Source of the DNA: Streptomyces drozdowiczii
Lineage (GTDB): Bacteria > Actinomycetota > Actinomycetes > Streptomycetales > Streptomycetaceae
Assembly (NCBI RefSeq): GCF_026167665.1
Contig: NZ_CP098740.1
Location: 4,526,001-4,590,000 of the forward strand
Reading direction: 5' to 3'
DNA: 64,000 nucleotides
Shown: piece by piece, positions 36,307-44,639 of the stretch
Numbering within the stretch: the stretch's first letter is position 1
How the letters are laid out: each line of letters starts with the position of its first letter
The notes under the pieces: generated by a model
What the model was told of the DNA's origin: nothing
The model's database searches: none
The model's input: the letters and a program-made list of their open reading frames with translations, nothing else
Translations under genes and position numbers: made by a program

Positions 36307-37148
36307 CCTGGCGGACCAGAGGAAGATGCCTGCGACGTGCAGTCCAGCCAAGTAGACGGTCGCTGTCTTCTCGTAGCGGGTGGCGATGCCCCGCCATTGC
36401 TTCAAGCGGTTGATGCAGCGTTCGACGGTGTTGCGCTGCTTGTACGCCTCGCGGTCGAAGGCGGGTGGCCTGCCGCCCCGGCTGCCGCGTCGCAGGCGGT
36501 GGCCGCGCTGGTCGGAAGGAATGGGGATTACCGCCCGGATTCCGCGCTTGCGCAGGTGCTCGCGAATCGCGCGGGAGGAGTACGCCTTGTCGGCCAGGAC
36601 CATGTCTGGCCTGGTGCGGGGCCGACCTCGCCGCTGGGGAACGCGAAGGCGGGCCATGACGTGCGTGAAGGCGGGCGCGTCGCCTGCTTGTCCAGCGGTG
36701 AGATGGAAAGCCAGAGGCCGGCAGTGGGCATCGGACGCAAGGTGGATTTTCGTGGTCAGTCCGCCGCGGGACCGGCCGATGGCATGGTCTTCCGGTTCTC
36801 CGGCCGGAGCCCTTTTTTGCGCGCCCCTGCCGCGTGCTGATGTGCGCGCACGATGGTGGAGTCCACTGAGACGGCCCAGTTGAGGTCCTCCTTGGCGTCG
36901 GCCTGTGCGATGAGCGTAGTGAAGACCCGCTCCCAGGTGCCGTCGACGGCCCACATTCGCAGCCGGTTGTAGACCCCTCGCCAGTTGCCGTACTTCTCGG
37001 GGAGGTGAATCCATTGCGATCCGGTCTGGAATTTCCACGCGATCGCGTCGATCACTTCATGGTGTTCCCGCCATCGACCACCCCGCCTCGGCGTCCGATC
37101 CGGGAGCAACGGCTCGATCCGCGCCCACTGCGCGTCAGTCAACGGCAT
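36304..37148 (-). CDS. IS5-family (IS427-like) transposase, expressed by -1 frameshifting
   Basis: The first frame (37148 to 36756) encodes the DUF4096-like N-terminal region (MPLTDAQWARIEPLLP) and the first catalytic Asp in VSVDSTIVRAHQHAAG. The second frame, overlapping by about 280 bases and ending at 36304, supplies the second Asp in VLADKAYSSR and the Glu in NTVERCINRLKQWRG. An A6G slippery run (36812-36818 region) lies exactly where a -1 shift joins the frames. The DDE triad is complete, so the element may be active. The programmed shift is a known feature of this IS group. Confidence 0.9.
36812..36818 (-). other. A6G slippery heptamer for -1 ribosomal frameshifting
   Basis: AAAAAAG on the minus strand, within the overlap of the two transposase frames, has the phase needed for a -1 shift. 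Such an A-rich run is conspicuous in GC-rich DNA. Confidence 0.8.
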
Positions 37149-37184
37149 ACCCAGACCAACGATCAGGCGATCGGAAGGGAGCGG

Positions 37185-37475
37185 CTATGCACCAGCCACG
37201 TCAGCAGCCGGGCCAGCCGAATTCCACCAGTCGACCACGCGGGCGGCCATTGTGTCCGGCCGCAGGCCCAGAGGGTCAAGGCCGAAGTGATCTTCAAGCT
37301 CGTGCCGCAGGAACTCACCCACCTCGGTCCGGCCGGCACCGGAAAGGAGCCGCTGGAACAAGGGAGCGATCATGCAGTCGTACTCGTCCTGCACATCATC
37401 AGCGACGCCGATGGGATCCCACTCATTAAGCAGACGCCGCAGGTCATCCTCGGTGAAGGTGGTCCAGGGTTTCAT
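37185..37475 (-). CDS. IS passenger gene: small WDPIGV/DEYD protein
   Basis: A 96-residue protein beginning MKPWTTFTEDDLRRLLNEWD, with the block WDPIGVADDVQDEYDCM and a later FLRHELEDHFGLDP. Small acidic proteins with this block are common near toxin loci of actinobacteria and resemble DUF1871-type proteins; their function is unknown to me. It lies inside the IS repeats, 36 bases upstream of the transposase and co-oriented. An antidote carried by the element is an attractive but unproven idea. Confidence 0.7.
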   Translation of the reverse strand: MKPWTTFTEDDLRRLLNEWDPIGVADDVQDEYDCMIAPLFQRLLSGAGRTEVGEFLRHELEDHFGLDPLGLRPDTMAARVVDWWNSAGPAADVAGA

Positions 37476-37521
37476 CGCCCCAGACTGCCACCCACGAACG
37501 ACCGGTTCAGCACCCGACCCT

Positions 37522-37542
37522 TGATCCAAACGAAACGGCCTA
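37522..37542 (-). repeat. Right terminal inverted repeat of the IS
   Basis: An exact inverse complement of the 21 bases at 36286-36306. Confidence 0.9.
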
Positions 37543-38284
37543 GGCGCATGCGGCCGGGGGCGTGGCCCCCGCGGGGAGGCCATCGGTGAATTGCTGCAGG
37601 CCTTCGGCCGGAGCGAGGGTCTGGTCGTGTGCGGTGTGCAGGCGGTCGAGCCAGTGGAGTCCAGCGTGGTACGTCTCGTCGTCGCCGACGTCCTGCGGCT
37701 TGAAGCCTGCAGCGTTCTCCGCGTCGGAAGCCCAGAGGTACCCCAGCACCCCGTGCCCACCTAGCACGGGCACGTACTGGACTACGCCTTCCGCCGTGCA
37801 CTTGTAGCCGATGCGGCCCAACCTCGGGGCGTGAGTGAACTCGTCGTACTGACGGGGGATCTCGAAAGTGGCCCACACTTCGAACAGGGTCCCGTCCTCC
37901 TCGTAGACGTTATCGGCGCCGGTCGTAGTCGGCCTGGCGAGATGGCTCTGATCGTCACGGCGGCGTCCACGGGGCCGGCTGGGCAGTCGCCCATGTGGAC
38001 TCTGACCGTTCCGGTGAAATCCCCCGGATCGTCCAATGTTCTCAACTCACCCCGGAACAAACGACTCCTTGGCCTTCCTCGCTCAGCCACGAACAGGCGC
38101 ACCACCACGTCGGCAGCAGCGAGCCCATGTGCTGTGAGGACAGGTCGTGCGGTCAGCGCGTCGCGCAGACGCAGCGCCAAGTCGTCCCCCTGTCGCCGCT
38201 ACGTTCCCAGGTCCAGCGGGCGACAGGGGTGCTGGCGAGCATGGGTATTCCTCCCGGGCGCGGTGAAACGGTCCGCACGGAGCG

Positions 38285-39148
38285 TCAGACGGGAAACTCT
38301 CCGACCCAGCTGCGCTGGAGGAGATGCTGAGGCAGATATTCGGATTCGACGTCGACGGGGAAGTCGCCGTCGTAGGCGAGGCACGCCATGGCGAGTGGAC
38401 CGATGGCCCACAGGCCCTCGATGCTCTCCTCGCGGTCCTCGTCCTCTGTCCAGTACCTCTTGTGAAGTTCAAGCGCTTCCGCGAGGGCGGCGTTGAAACC
38501 GGCGTGGTCATGTTTGATGAACCGGTAGAAGAGATTGATCGGTGGGTACGAGATGTTCTGCAGCCAGTCTCGCGGGGCGATTTCGGTCATGTCCGGGTGG
38601 GAGGTGCGGAAGGCTGCGGTGAGGGCCTCGACCATTGCGGGTTGCTGACGTGACCAATACGCCTGCAACGTTGCCACCCAGTGGTAGAGGTATTCGTCGT
38701 GCTGCGCACCAGAGGCACGCAGCACAGCCATGGGCACCTCGCACAGTTCGGTCAGCCGTTCCTGGTCGCGGCAGATGACGGCGAAGTAGAAGGCGTCGAT
38801 CCACGAGGGCGCGTTGGTGTGGACCCTGGGGCCGGTGACAGGGAGCGTGCGCGTCTCGTGATGGATGCGGCACTCGAAGGTGTCACCCGTGGCAGTGGCG
38901 GCGCGGAAGATCGCCGATCCCACTTGCGTGGCGTTCACCACGGCTTCCCAGGTTTCGATGCCTGAGCATGTGGGGTCGACCGTCGAACGGGCGCCGACGC
39001 ACGTCCGCACGGAGTTCCACAGGGCGTCGAGCATGTGCGGCGCCCGCTCGATCGAGGAGATCTGCTTGATGGTTTCCTCGGTCACGGCTCGTGCAAAGCC
39101 TTCGTCGTCGGGCCCGGGCCCGCCATGGCGAGGGATGGTCACGGTCAC
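38285..39148 (-). CDS. Imm49-family immunity protein (copy B)
   Basis: A 287-residue helical protein with IETWEAVVNATQVGSAIFR, RDWLQNISYPPINLFYRFIK and the tail VESEYLPQHLLQRSWVGEFP. It is clearly homologous to copies A and C but diverged along its full length, so it is an older duplicate. GTG 39148 is preceded by AGGGAA. It lies 84 bases downstream of copy C. Confidence 0.85.
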   Translation of the reverse strand: MTVTIPRHGGPGPDDEGFARAVTEETIKQISSIERAPHMLDALWNSVRTCVGARSTVDPTCSGIETWEAVVNATQVGSAIFRAATATGDTFECRIHHETRTLPVTGPRVHTNAPSWIDAFYFAVICRDQERLTELCEVPMAVLRASGAQHDEYLYHWVATLQAYWSRQQPAMVEALTAAFRTSHPDMTEIAPRDWLQNISYPPINLFYRFIKHDHAGFNAALAEALELHKRYWTEDEDREESIEGLWAIGPLAMACLAYDGDFPVDVESEYLPQHLLQRSWVGEFPV

Positions 39149-39232
39149 GAAGGTTCCCTGACGTCGCCTTTTGAGTGGAGTATCGAGATGAACGGTACAT
39201 CCGTCGGATGCGCTCTGGGTCGGTTGGCGTTG

Positions 39233-40096
39233 TCAGGTGGGGAATTCGCCGATCCAGGTGCGCTGGAGGAGGTGTGTGGGGAGGTAGTCGGATTCGATGT
39301 CGAGGGGGAAGTCGGCGTCGTAGGCGAGGCAGGCGATGGCGAGGGGACCCAAGGCGATGCTGCCGTCGATGTCCGTGGTCCGGTCCTCGGTCAGTGTCCA
39401 GTACGCCTTATGGAGCTTCAGCGCGTCTGCCAGGGCGGGGGCGAAGCCGTCTCGGTCTTGGCGGACGTAGTGGTAGAAGAGGTTGATGGGTGGGTAGAGG
39501 ATGCCGTCCATGAGGTCGCGGGGGGCGATCTGGGCGACGGACGGGTCGGATGCCTCGATGGTGGCGATGAGTTTGTCGGCGAGACCGGGGCCGCGGAGCC
39601 ACCAGGTCTGGAGGGTGTCGACCCAGTGGTAGATGTATTCGTCGTACTGCCCCTGAGGTGACCGCAGCCGCTCCAGCGGGATCTCGCTAAGCAGCGTCAT
39701 GCGTTCCTGGTCACGGCAGATGACGGCGAGCCAGAAAGCAGAGAGCCAATTGCCCGCGTTGGCCAGGACCATGGAGCCGGCGGCGGGGATGGTGCGCAGC
39801 TTCCGGTTGATCCGGCACTCAACCGTTCCTTCGTTCACCACGCTCGCGGCGAACAGCGCCGAGCTGACCTGCATGGCGTTGACCGTGGCCTCCCACGTCT
39901 CCACCTTGGAGGCCCGCGGATCGATGGCACAGCGGGCCCGGAAGCCCAGAATGGAGGAACCGAACGTGAAATCGAGCAGGGCTGCTGACTCCTCCAGGTC
40001 GTTGATTTCCTCGACCAGGCGCTCGCTCAGCCGGTTGGCCAGTGACTCCGCTTCGGCTCCTCCCTGGAGGTCGTGGCGGGTAATGGCTGTCGTCAT
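39233..40096 (-). CDS. Imm49-family immunity protein (copy C)
   Basis: A 287-residue protein (MTTAITRHDLQGGAEAESLA) with tail IESDYLPTHLLQRTWIGEFP. From about residue 165 onward (LQTWWLRGPGLADKLIATIE) it is nearly identical to copy A; before that the two share roughly half their residues. ATG 40096 follows GGGGGA. It is the intact Imm49 gene nearest the toxin. Confidence 0.85.
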   Translation of the reverse strand: MTTAITRHDLQGGAEAESLANRLSERLVEEINDLEESAALLDFTFGSSILGFRARCAIDPRASKVETWEATVNAMQVSSALFAASVVNEGTVECRINRKLRTIPAAGSMVLANAGNWLSAFWLAVICRDQERMTLLSEIPLERLRSPQGQYDEYIYHWVDTLQTWWLRGPGLADKLIATIEASDPSVAQIAPRDLMDGILYPPINLFYHYVRQDRDGFAPALADALKLHKAYWTLTEDRTTDIDGSIALGPLAIACLAYDADFPLDIESDYLPTHLLQRTWIGEFPT

Positions 40097-40156
40097 GAAA
40101 GAGTCCCCCTGCGGATGCCGAACTGGCGAACTGGCGAGTCGTGTGACTGGTGGTGC

Positions 40157-40354
40157 TCAGGTATCGATCTCACCGGACCAGCCGAACTGCAGCAGTTCCT
40201 TCAGCAGATACTCGGATTCGACTTCGATCGCACAGCCGATCTCGATTTTCTCGCCCTGAGGATCGCCGGCACAGCGTGAAAAGGCCACGGTCAAGCAGCG
40301 GGGCAAGGGCCCGAGCCCGGGAGTTGTGCGTGCGGCGCAGCCTCGCTCGGTCAC
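40157..40354 (-). pseudogene. Remnant of an Imm49 gene (C-terminal end only)
   Basis: A 65-codon frame whose GTG overlaps the stop of the upstream immunity candidate (GTGA). Its last part, IEVESEYLLKELLQFGWSGE, is the Imm49 tail, while the first 40 codons resemble no Imm49 sequence. It looks like what is left after a deletion fused the start region to the tail. Whether a 65-residue protein is made is unknown. Confidence 0.6.
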
Positions 40355-41346
40355 AGGTCGGCGGCCAGTTCCCGGAGGGCGTCGAGGCCGGTGCGGCGCG
40401 GAGGCGCGGCTGTGTCGACGCGCCCCGCACCGTCCACGTCCGGGAGCCCTGCCATCCGCCGCAGGGCCTCGGAAGGCGTCAGGCCCTCGTCGTGGGCGGT
40501 GCGTAGGCGGTCCAGCCAGCGGAGTCCGGCGTGGTATGTCTCGTCGTCGCCGACATCCCGCGGCTCGAAGCTCGCCGCGCCCCCCGCGTCGGAGGCCCAG
40601 AGGTATCCCAGTAGCCCGTGCTCACCGAGCACGGGCACGTACTGGACTTCGCCCTCTGCGGAGCGCTGGTACCCCATGCGGCCGAACCCGGGTGCGTGGG
40701 TGAACTTGTCGTACCGACGGGGGATCTCGAAGGTGGCCCACACGTCGGACGGGGTCCCGTCCTCCTCGTAGACATTCTCGATGCCGGTCGTGGTCGGTCT
40801 GGAGAAGGGGCTCCGGTCGTCCGGATCGGTCTCGGAGCCGAGGGCATCGGCGAGTGCGGGCAGGGCGGCGGCCAGGCGGGCGCAGTTCGCCGGGTAGCCG
40901 GCGCCCTGCTTGCGTCCCTTGAGGTCGTACGGCATCCAGGCGTCGTGGAGCGTCAGCAGTTCCACGGATACGAAGCCGGCGTACGCCGAGGCGCTGAGCT
41001 CGAACAGGCCGTGCTGAAGCGTGTCTCCTTCGGCCGACGCCAGCAGCCCGTCGCACCGCACGGCGGCGTCCACGGGGCCGGCTGGGCGGTCGCCCACATG
41101 GGCCCTGACAGTTTCGGTGAAATCCCCCAGATCGTCCGACGTTCTCAACTCGCCCCGGAACAAACGACTCCGTGGGTCTCCTCGCTCAGCCACGGACAGG
41201 CGCACCACCGTGTCGGCGGCAGCGAGCCCATGTGTCGCAAGGACGGAGCGTGCGGTCAGCGCGTCGCGCAAACACAGCGCCAAGTCGTCCCCGCTGTCGT
41301 CGCTACGCCCCCAGGTCCAGCGGGCGACAGGGGTGCTGGCAATCAA
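40351..41346 (-). CDS. Candidate cognate immunity protein of the adjacent toxin (novel family)
   Basis: A 331-residue soluble protein beginning (TTG)IASTPVARWTWGRSD, with VWATFEIPRRYDKFTHAPG, VLGEHGLLGYLWASDAGGA and final LRELAADL. No family recognised. Its TTG start overlaps the toxin stop (TTGA), so production is coupled to the toxin, the usual arrangement for a specific antidote. A damaged paralogue lies at 36253-38242, showing that this family too was duplicated in the array. The downstream remnant overlaps its stop in turn. Confidence 0.7.
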   Translation of the reverse strand: MIASTPVARWTWGRSDDSGDDLALCLRDALTARSVLATHGLAAADTVVRLSVAERGDPRSRLFRGELRTSDDLGDFTETVRAHVGDRPAGPVDAAVRCDGLLASAEGDTLQHGLFELSASAYAGFVSVELLTLHDAWMPYDLKGRKQGAGYPANCARLAAALPALADALGSETDPDDRSPFSRPTTTGIENVYEEDGTPSDVWATFEIPRRYDKFTHAPGFGRMGYQRSAEGEVQYVPVLGEHGLLGYLWASDAGGAASFEPRDVGDDETYHAGLRWLDRLRTAHDEGLTPSEALRRMAGLPDVDGAGRVDTAAPPRRTGLDALRELAADL

Positions 41347-43810
41347 AGCATCTCCTCTGGCATGAACTCTCCGCCGCGTGGAACGAAGATTATTCCGTCC
41401 GGTGTGCGAATGACGAACTGGATGTTGTAACCCTCGTAACCCCGTTGGAGTCGGTCGATCTGGGTCACCATCTCATCCCTTGGCACCTTTGTGTCGACCA
41501 CGAAGGTCTGTACGTCGGCGTGAGAATCGCTGAGCTGCGGTCTTTCTTTGAATATCTTGTCGACGACCTTGCGTGGCGATGGAGTCGAGTCGGCGTTCGT
41601 CATGTCCTTGAATTGCCACCCGTGCACGTTGCCGTTCGCGTCGCGTGCCATCAGATCGAGGTCGGTTCCCTCGGCAGTGAAGACCCCCGGGCGGATCTCG
41701 TGCCCACCCCGTTTGATCTCGAACGCAATGTCGGTCAGGCCTGAATCGTAAAGTCGATTGGCAAGACGGATCTGCTCTCGACAGCCGGGGATCATTCTGT
41801 ACTGGGAGATATTGGATACCACATCCGAAAAATTCGCGGCATCTCTGAAACGGCCGGACGCGATGGTGTCGGCGAGTTCCTTGCCGGCGGGATGTGTGGC
41901 CAAGTTCTGGAGAATCTTCTCCACGTCCCCCGGCTTGACCCTCGTTCCACGCAGCTGACTGCGGATCTGTAGTTCCGTCTCGCCGCCTCGCGGGAAGGGC
42001 CCGGAGTCGTCGGGCGGCCTGTTCCAGCCTGCGGGATCAGAGGGCCCGTAGTCGCCGTCGGCGCCATGGCCGCTGCCTCCGTCGGACCCTCCGCCGCGGC
42101 CGCCGGAATGCCCCTCATCAAGACCGCCGGGGCCACCGTGGTGGCCGCCGTCCAGCGTCTCGTGGCTCGTGTGCGCGTCCGGTCCGTGGCCGCTCGTATG
42201 TCCGTCCGATGCATGCCCCCCGGCGCGGGAGCCGACCAGCGCCTCTTCCGGCGAGGCCGAAGCCCGGGCCCCCGCCCCCTCCTGGCGGGCCGCCGAGTGG
42301 TGTTGGAGGAGGGTGCCGTCCTCCGAGAGGACGTTGCCCGGGCGGTCCAGGTAGACCGTGTTGCCGGCCTCGTCCGTGCCCTTGAGTACGTTCTCGGGGA
42401 GGGCCGTCGTGCCCTCGGGGAGTTTGAGGGTGCCCTCGGGGATGCGGAGGGAGCCCTCCGGGGCGTGTACGCCCTCCGGGAGGCGGACCACGCCGTCGCC
42501 CAGGTCTATCGCGCCCGGGGGATCTCCGCGCCGTCCGGGAGTTTCACCGCGCGGCTCGGGACCTCGAACGCGGCCTCCGGGACCGCCGCGCCCTCCGGCA
42601 GGTGCAGGGTGCCGTCCTGGAGCTTGAACGCGCCCTCCGGGAGGGTGATCGCGCCCTCGGGGAGGGCGGGTATCTCGAACTGCCCCAGGCCCTTGAGCGC
42701 CGCCAGGCCGTCGCCGATCTTCGTCAGGCCCATGCCCGCGCCCTTGAAGACGTACGTCATCGGGTCCACGACCCGGCCCACCTTGCCCACCGTGGACAGG
42801 GCCTTCGCCGCGACGGCCGCCTTTCCGGCGCCGGAGGCCGCGCCGCCCGCGCCGCCGGTGAACACCGTCGTGACGACGTTGAAGGCCACCGCGCCCGTGG
42901 CCCGGGACGGGTTCTCGCTCCACTGGTCCCAGGCCAGCAGCGCCTTGCCGGTCTCCTTCATCGCCGTGCGGGATTCACGCAGGTAGGAGGGGAGCTTGTC
43001 GTCCGGCAGGCCCCAGTACAGGCCGGCCAGCGGTGTGCTGGAGATCGCCACACCGGTGGCGAGCTTGCCCAGGCCCGACCACGCCTGCTTCGCGGAGTCC
43101 CAGCCGTCGGTGCCGACCAGGGTGCCCAGGCCCTTGATCGTGCCCCAGACGCCGTCGACGACGAAGCCCTTGACGAAGTCCCAGGCGTGTTCGTGCAGTT
43201 GCCACCAGGGCTTGGACTCCTGGACCGGGTCGCCCCAGGGCAGGCCCTCGGCGTGCTTGAGGGTCTCGGCGTCGTAGCCGTACGTGCCCTTCTTGCCGGA
43301 GCCGTCGTCCGTCTTCAGCGCGGGGCCGCCGACCAGGGCGACGATCTTGTCGTGGCAGGCCCGCTCCACCGCCTGGAACGCCGCCCAGGTCTCGGCGATC
43401 TCGTCGTGGCGGCGGTTGTTCTCCTCGACCAGGTCCCCGTCCTCGCGCCACTTGTCGTCGTCCCTGATCCGGGCGACGAAGGACTCGGCCTCGCGCTTGA
43501 GCTCCTGCAGCTTCTCGACCAGCGGGGCGGCGTCGGTCGCGTACGTGGAGAGCGCGGCCGTGATCGTCTCCAGCTCCGACTTCAGCGAGGTCCCGCGGTC
43601 CGCGACCGGTTTCGTCGTGGCGAACAGCTGGTCGGCCTCCGGCGCCTTGTAGAACGCCTGGAGGCCGCCGAAGCTGCTGTGGACGTCACCGGCGGCGGTG
43701 GCGGTCGACGCCCCGCTCTTCGTCAGCGTGGTCACGCTGGTGTCCAGCAGGGCGAGGTTGCCGGTGAAGACCGGTATGCCGGACGGGGTGACCGCCTCGT
43801 TCTTGCTCAC
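41343..43810 (-). CDS. T7SS-associated polymorphic toxin (single-base frameshift in the middle)
   Basis: Two overlapping frames join into one protein of about 822 residues if one C is added to the C run at 42517-42521. Layout: N-terminal helical WXG/LXG-like region (about 1-200), a segment with hydrophobic stretches (205-330), LPEG-type repeats (about 373-478), a Gly/His-rich linker (about 500-600), and a distinct C-terminal domain (about 608-822). The C-terminal domain has GTDLDLMARDANG followed by WQFKD, reminiscent of a PD-(D/E)xK nuclease core; this is a suggestion only. Its base composition is lower in GC than the rest. GTG 43810 overlaps the upstream gene stop (GTGA). It is probably exported through EccC. 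Confidence 0.82.
42370..42690 (-). repeat. LPEG-type peptide repeats within the toxin gene
   Basis: The encoded stretch repeats a degenerate unit of about eight residues, (K/R)LPEG(A/T) alternating with IPEG, VPEA and LPDG, roughly twelve times. Regular hydrophobic-Pro-Glu-Gly spacing suggests a beta-helix-like stalk between the secreted N-terminus and the toxic tip. The C run that carries the frameshift lies inside it. Confidence 0.75.
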
Positions 43811-44232
43811 TTGCCCGCCCGGATGTCCTTGAGCACGTCCAGGCGGACGGACTTGGCCGCGTCCTGGGCCCGCTTGGCCGTGTCGAGGTCGCCCTCCACG
43901 TACTCGCTCGTCGCCGTCGCGGCGCCCACCACGGCGGCCTGGATGCGCTCCGCCATCGACTTCAGCTGCGGCTTCCGCTCCGTGACGTACGTGCCCAGCG
44001 CCGCGGCGACCGGCCCCAGGGTGGGGTGGGACAGAGGCTCCGCCCCCACCGCCACCGGACCGGCCACCGGCAGCGACGCCGCCGAGCCCGGCACCGCCGT
44101 ACCCGCGTGCGTCGCCGCCTCCGACATGGCGGTGACCATGGCGTTCAACGCCTTCTCCAGGTCACCGGCGTGCGTGCTGACCTTCTTCAACTGCCCCTGC
44201 ACGCCCTGCGGTTTGATGTCCCAAGCCGTCAC
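43807..44232 (-). CDS. Small helical T7SS-associated protein (DUF6507-like)
   Basis: A 141-residue protein (MTAWDIKPQGVQGQLKKVST) with two long helical stretches separated by an Ala/Pro/Gly-rich loop, like WXG100-type secretion partners. It resembles proteins annotated DUF6507 next to streptomycete T7SS toxins; that label is from memory. Its stop overlaps the toxin start, so it may be a co-secreted partner or targeting chaperone for the toxin. Confidence 0.7.
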   Translation of the reverse strand: MTAWDIKPQGVQGQLKKVSTHAGDLEKALNAMVTAMSEAATHAGTAVPGSAASLPVAGPVAVGAEPLSHPTLGPVAAALGTYVTERKPQLKSMAERIQAAVVGAATATSEYVEGDLDTAKRAQDAAKSVRLDVLKDIRAGK

Positions 44233-44258
44233 CGGCCGCCCCCCCGGAGTCCTGAACG

Positions 44259-44579
44259 TCAGCCGATGTTGTCGACGGCCGCCTTCGCGCGGGCCAGGGT
44301 CTGGTGGGCCGTGCCGTCGTTCTCCACCAGCGTGGAGCGGAGGAGGTGGATGATGTTCTTGACCTCCTTGGAGGTCGCCTGCCAGCGGAGTTCCTTGCCG
44401 TGGTAATCGTCGGCCACGCCGTCCGCCGTGAAGTCGGCCATCGCGGCCTTGACCTGGCCGTCCCGCGCCGTGATGACCAGTTCGAGCTGGGCGATCACCG
44501 TCTGGAGATTGCCCTGCACCTCGGTGGATGCGCCGGTGTCGTACGACCGCCGGTCCGTGTTGCCGCCGTGTCCCGCCAT
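44259..44579 (-). CDS. WXG100/ESAT-6-like protein
   Basis: A 106-residue helical protein. The mid-protein turn reads DDYHGKELRW in place of the W-x-G motif. N-terminal residues are polar and disordered (MAGHGGNTDRRSYDTGAS). It is probably a small T7SS substrate forming a helical hairpin, paired with the product of the next gene upstream. Spacing to its neighbours is 26 and 60 bases, within one operon. Confidence 0.75.
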   Translation of the reverse strand: MAGHGGNTDRRSYDTGASTEVQGNLQTVIAQLELVITARDGQVKAAMADFTADGVADDYHGKELRWQATSKEVKNIIHLLRSTLVENDGTAHQTLARAKAAVDNIG

Positions 44580-44639
44580 GACTCTTGTCTCCCCGTCAGG
44601 AATGTGTACGGATGCGTCGAAAGTGCCGGTCGGGCCGGC

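Larger units (their letters stand above)
36286..37542 (-). mobile_element. IS5-family insertion sequence with a passenger gene
   Basis: A 1257-base element bounded by perfect 21-bp inverted repeats. It holds a two-frame DDE transposase and, between the transposase start and the right end, a separate 96-residue gene in the same orientation. CTAG is present at both junctions, consistent with a TA or CTAG target duplication of the IS5/IS427 type. It interrupts the degenerate immunity-gene copy. Similar elements without passengers are usually about 0.85-0.9 kb. Confidence 0.85.
36253..38242 (-). pseudogene. Degenerate second copy of the candidate immunity gene, split by an IS element
   Basis: From ATG 38242 (MLASTPVARWTW) the sequence parallels the intact gene at 40351-41346. 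It has a frameshift at the C run 38186-38190 and lacks the stretch between PVDAAV and RPTTTG, about 80 codons in the intact copy. It resumes as VWATFEIPRQYDEFTHAP. The IS (36286-37542) follows, and the last codons (LRELAADL and stop) lie beyond it at 36253-36285. The decay is multiple, so this is a true pseudogene even if one indel is a sequencing error. Confidence 0.8.

Noticed and set aside
35756..36397. Longer start for the small array gene, reading into the IS left end
   Set aside because: The first 47 codons come from the IS repeat and the tail of the degenerate gene; GTG 36256 with its stop overlap is the natural start.
37540..37878. A free-standing 112-residue gene beginning MWATFEIPRQYD
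   Set aside because: It aligns with the middle and end of the intact immunity candidate and is a fragment of its degenerate copy.
42370..42690. LPEG repeats as LPXTG-type sortase signals
   Set aside because: They are internal, numerous, and not followed by a hydrophobic segment and basic tail.
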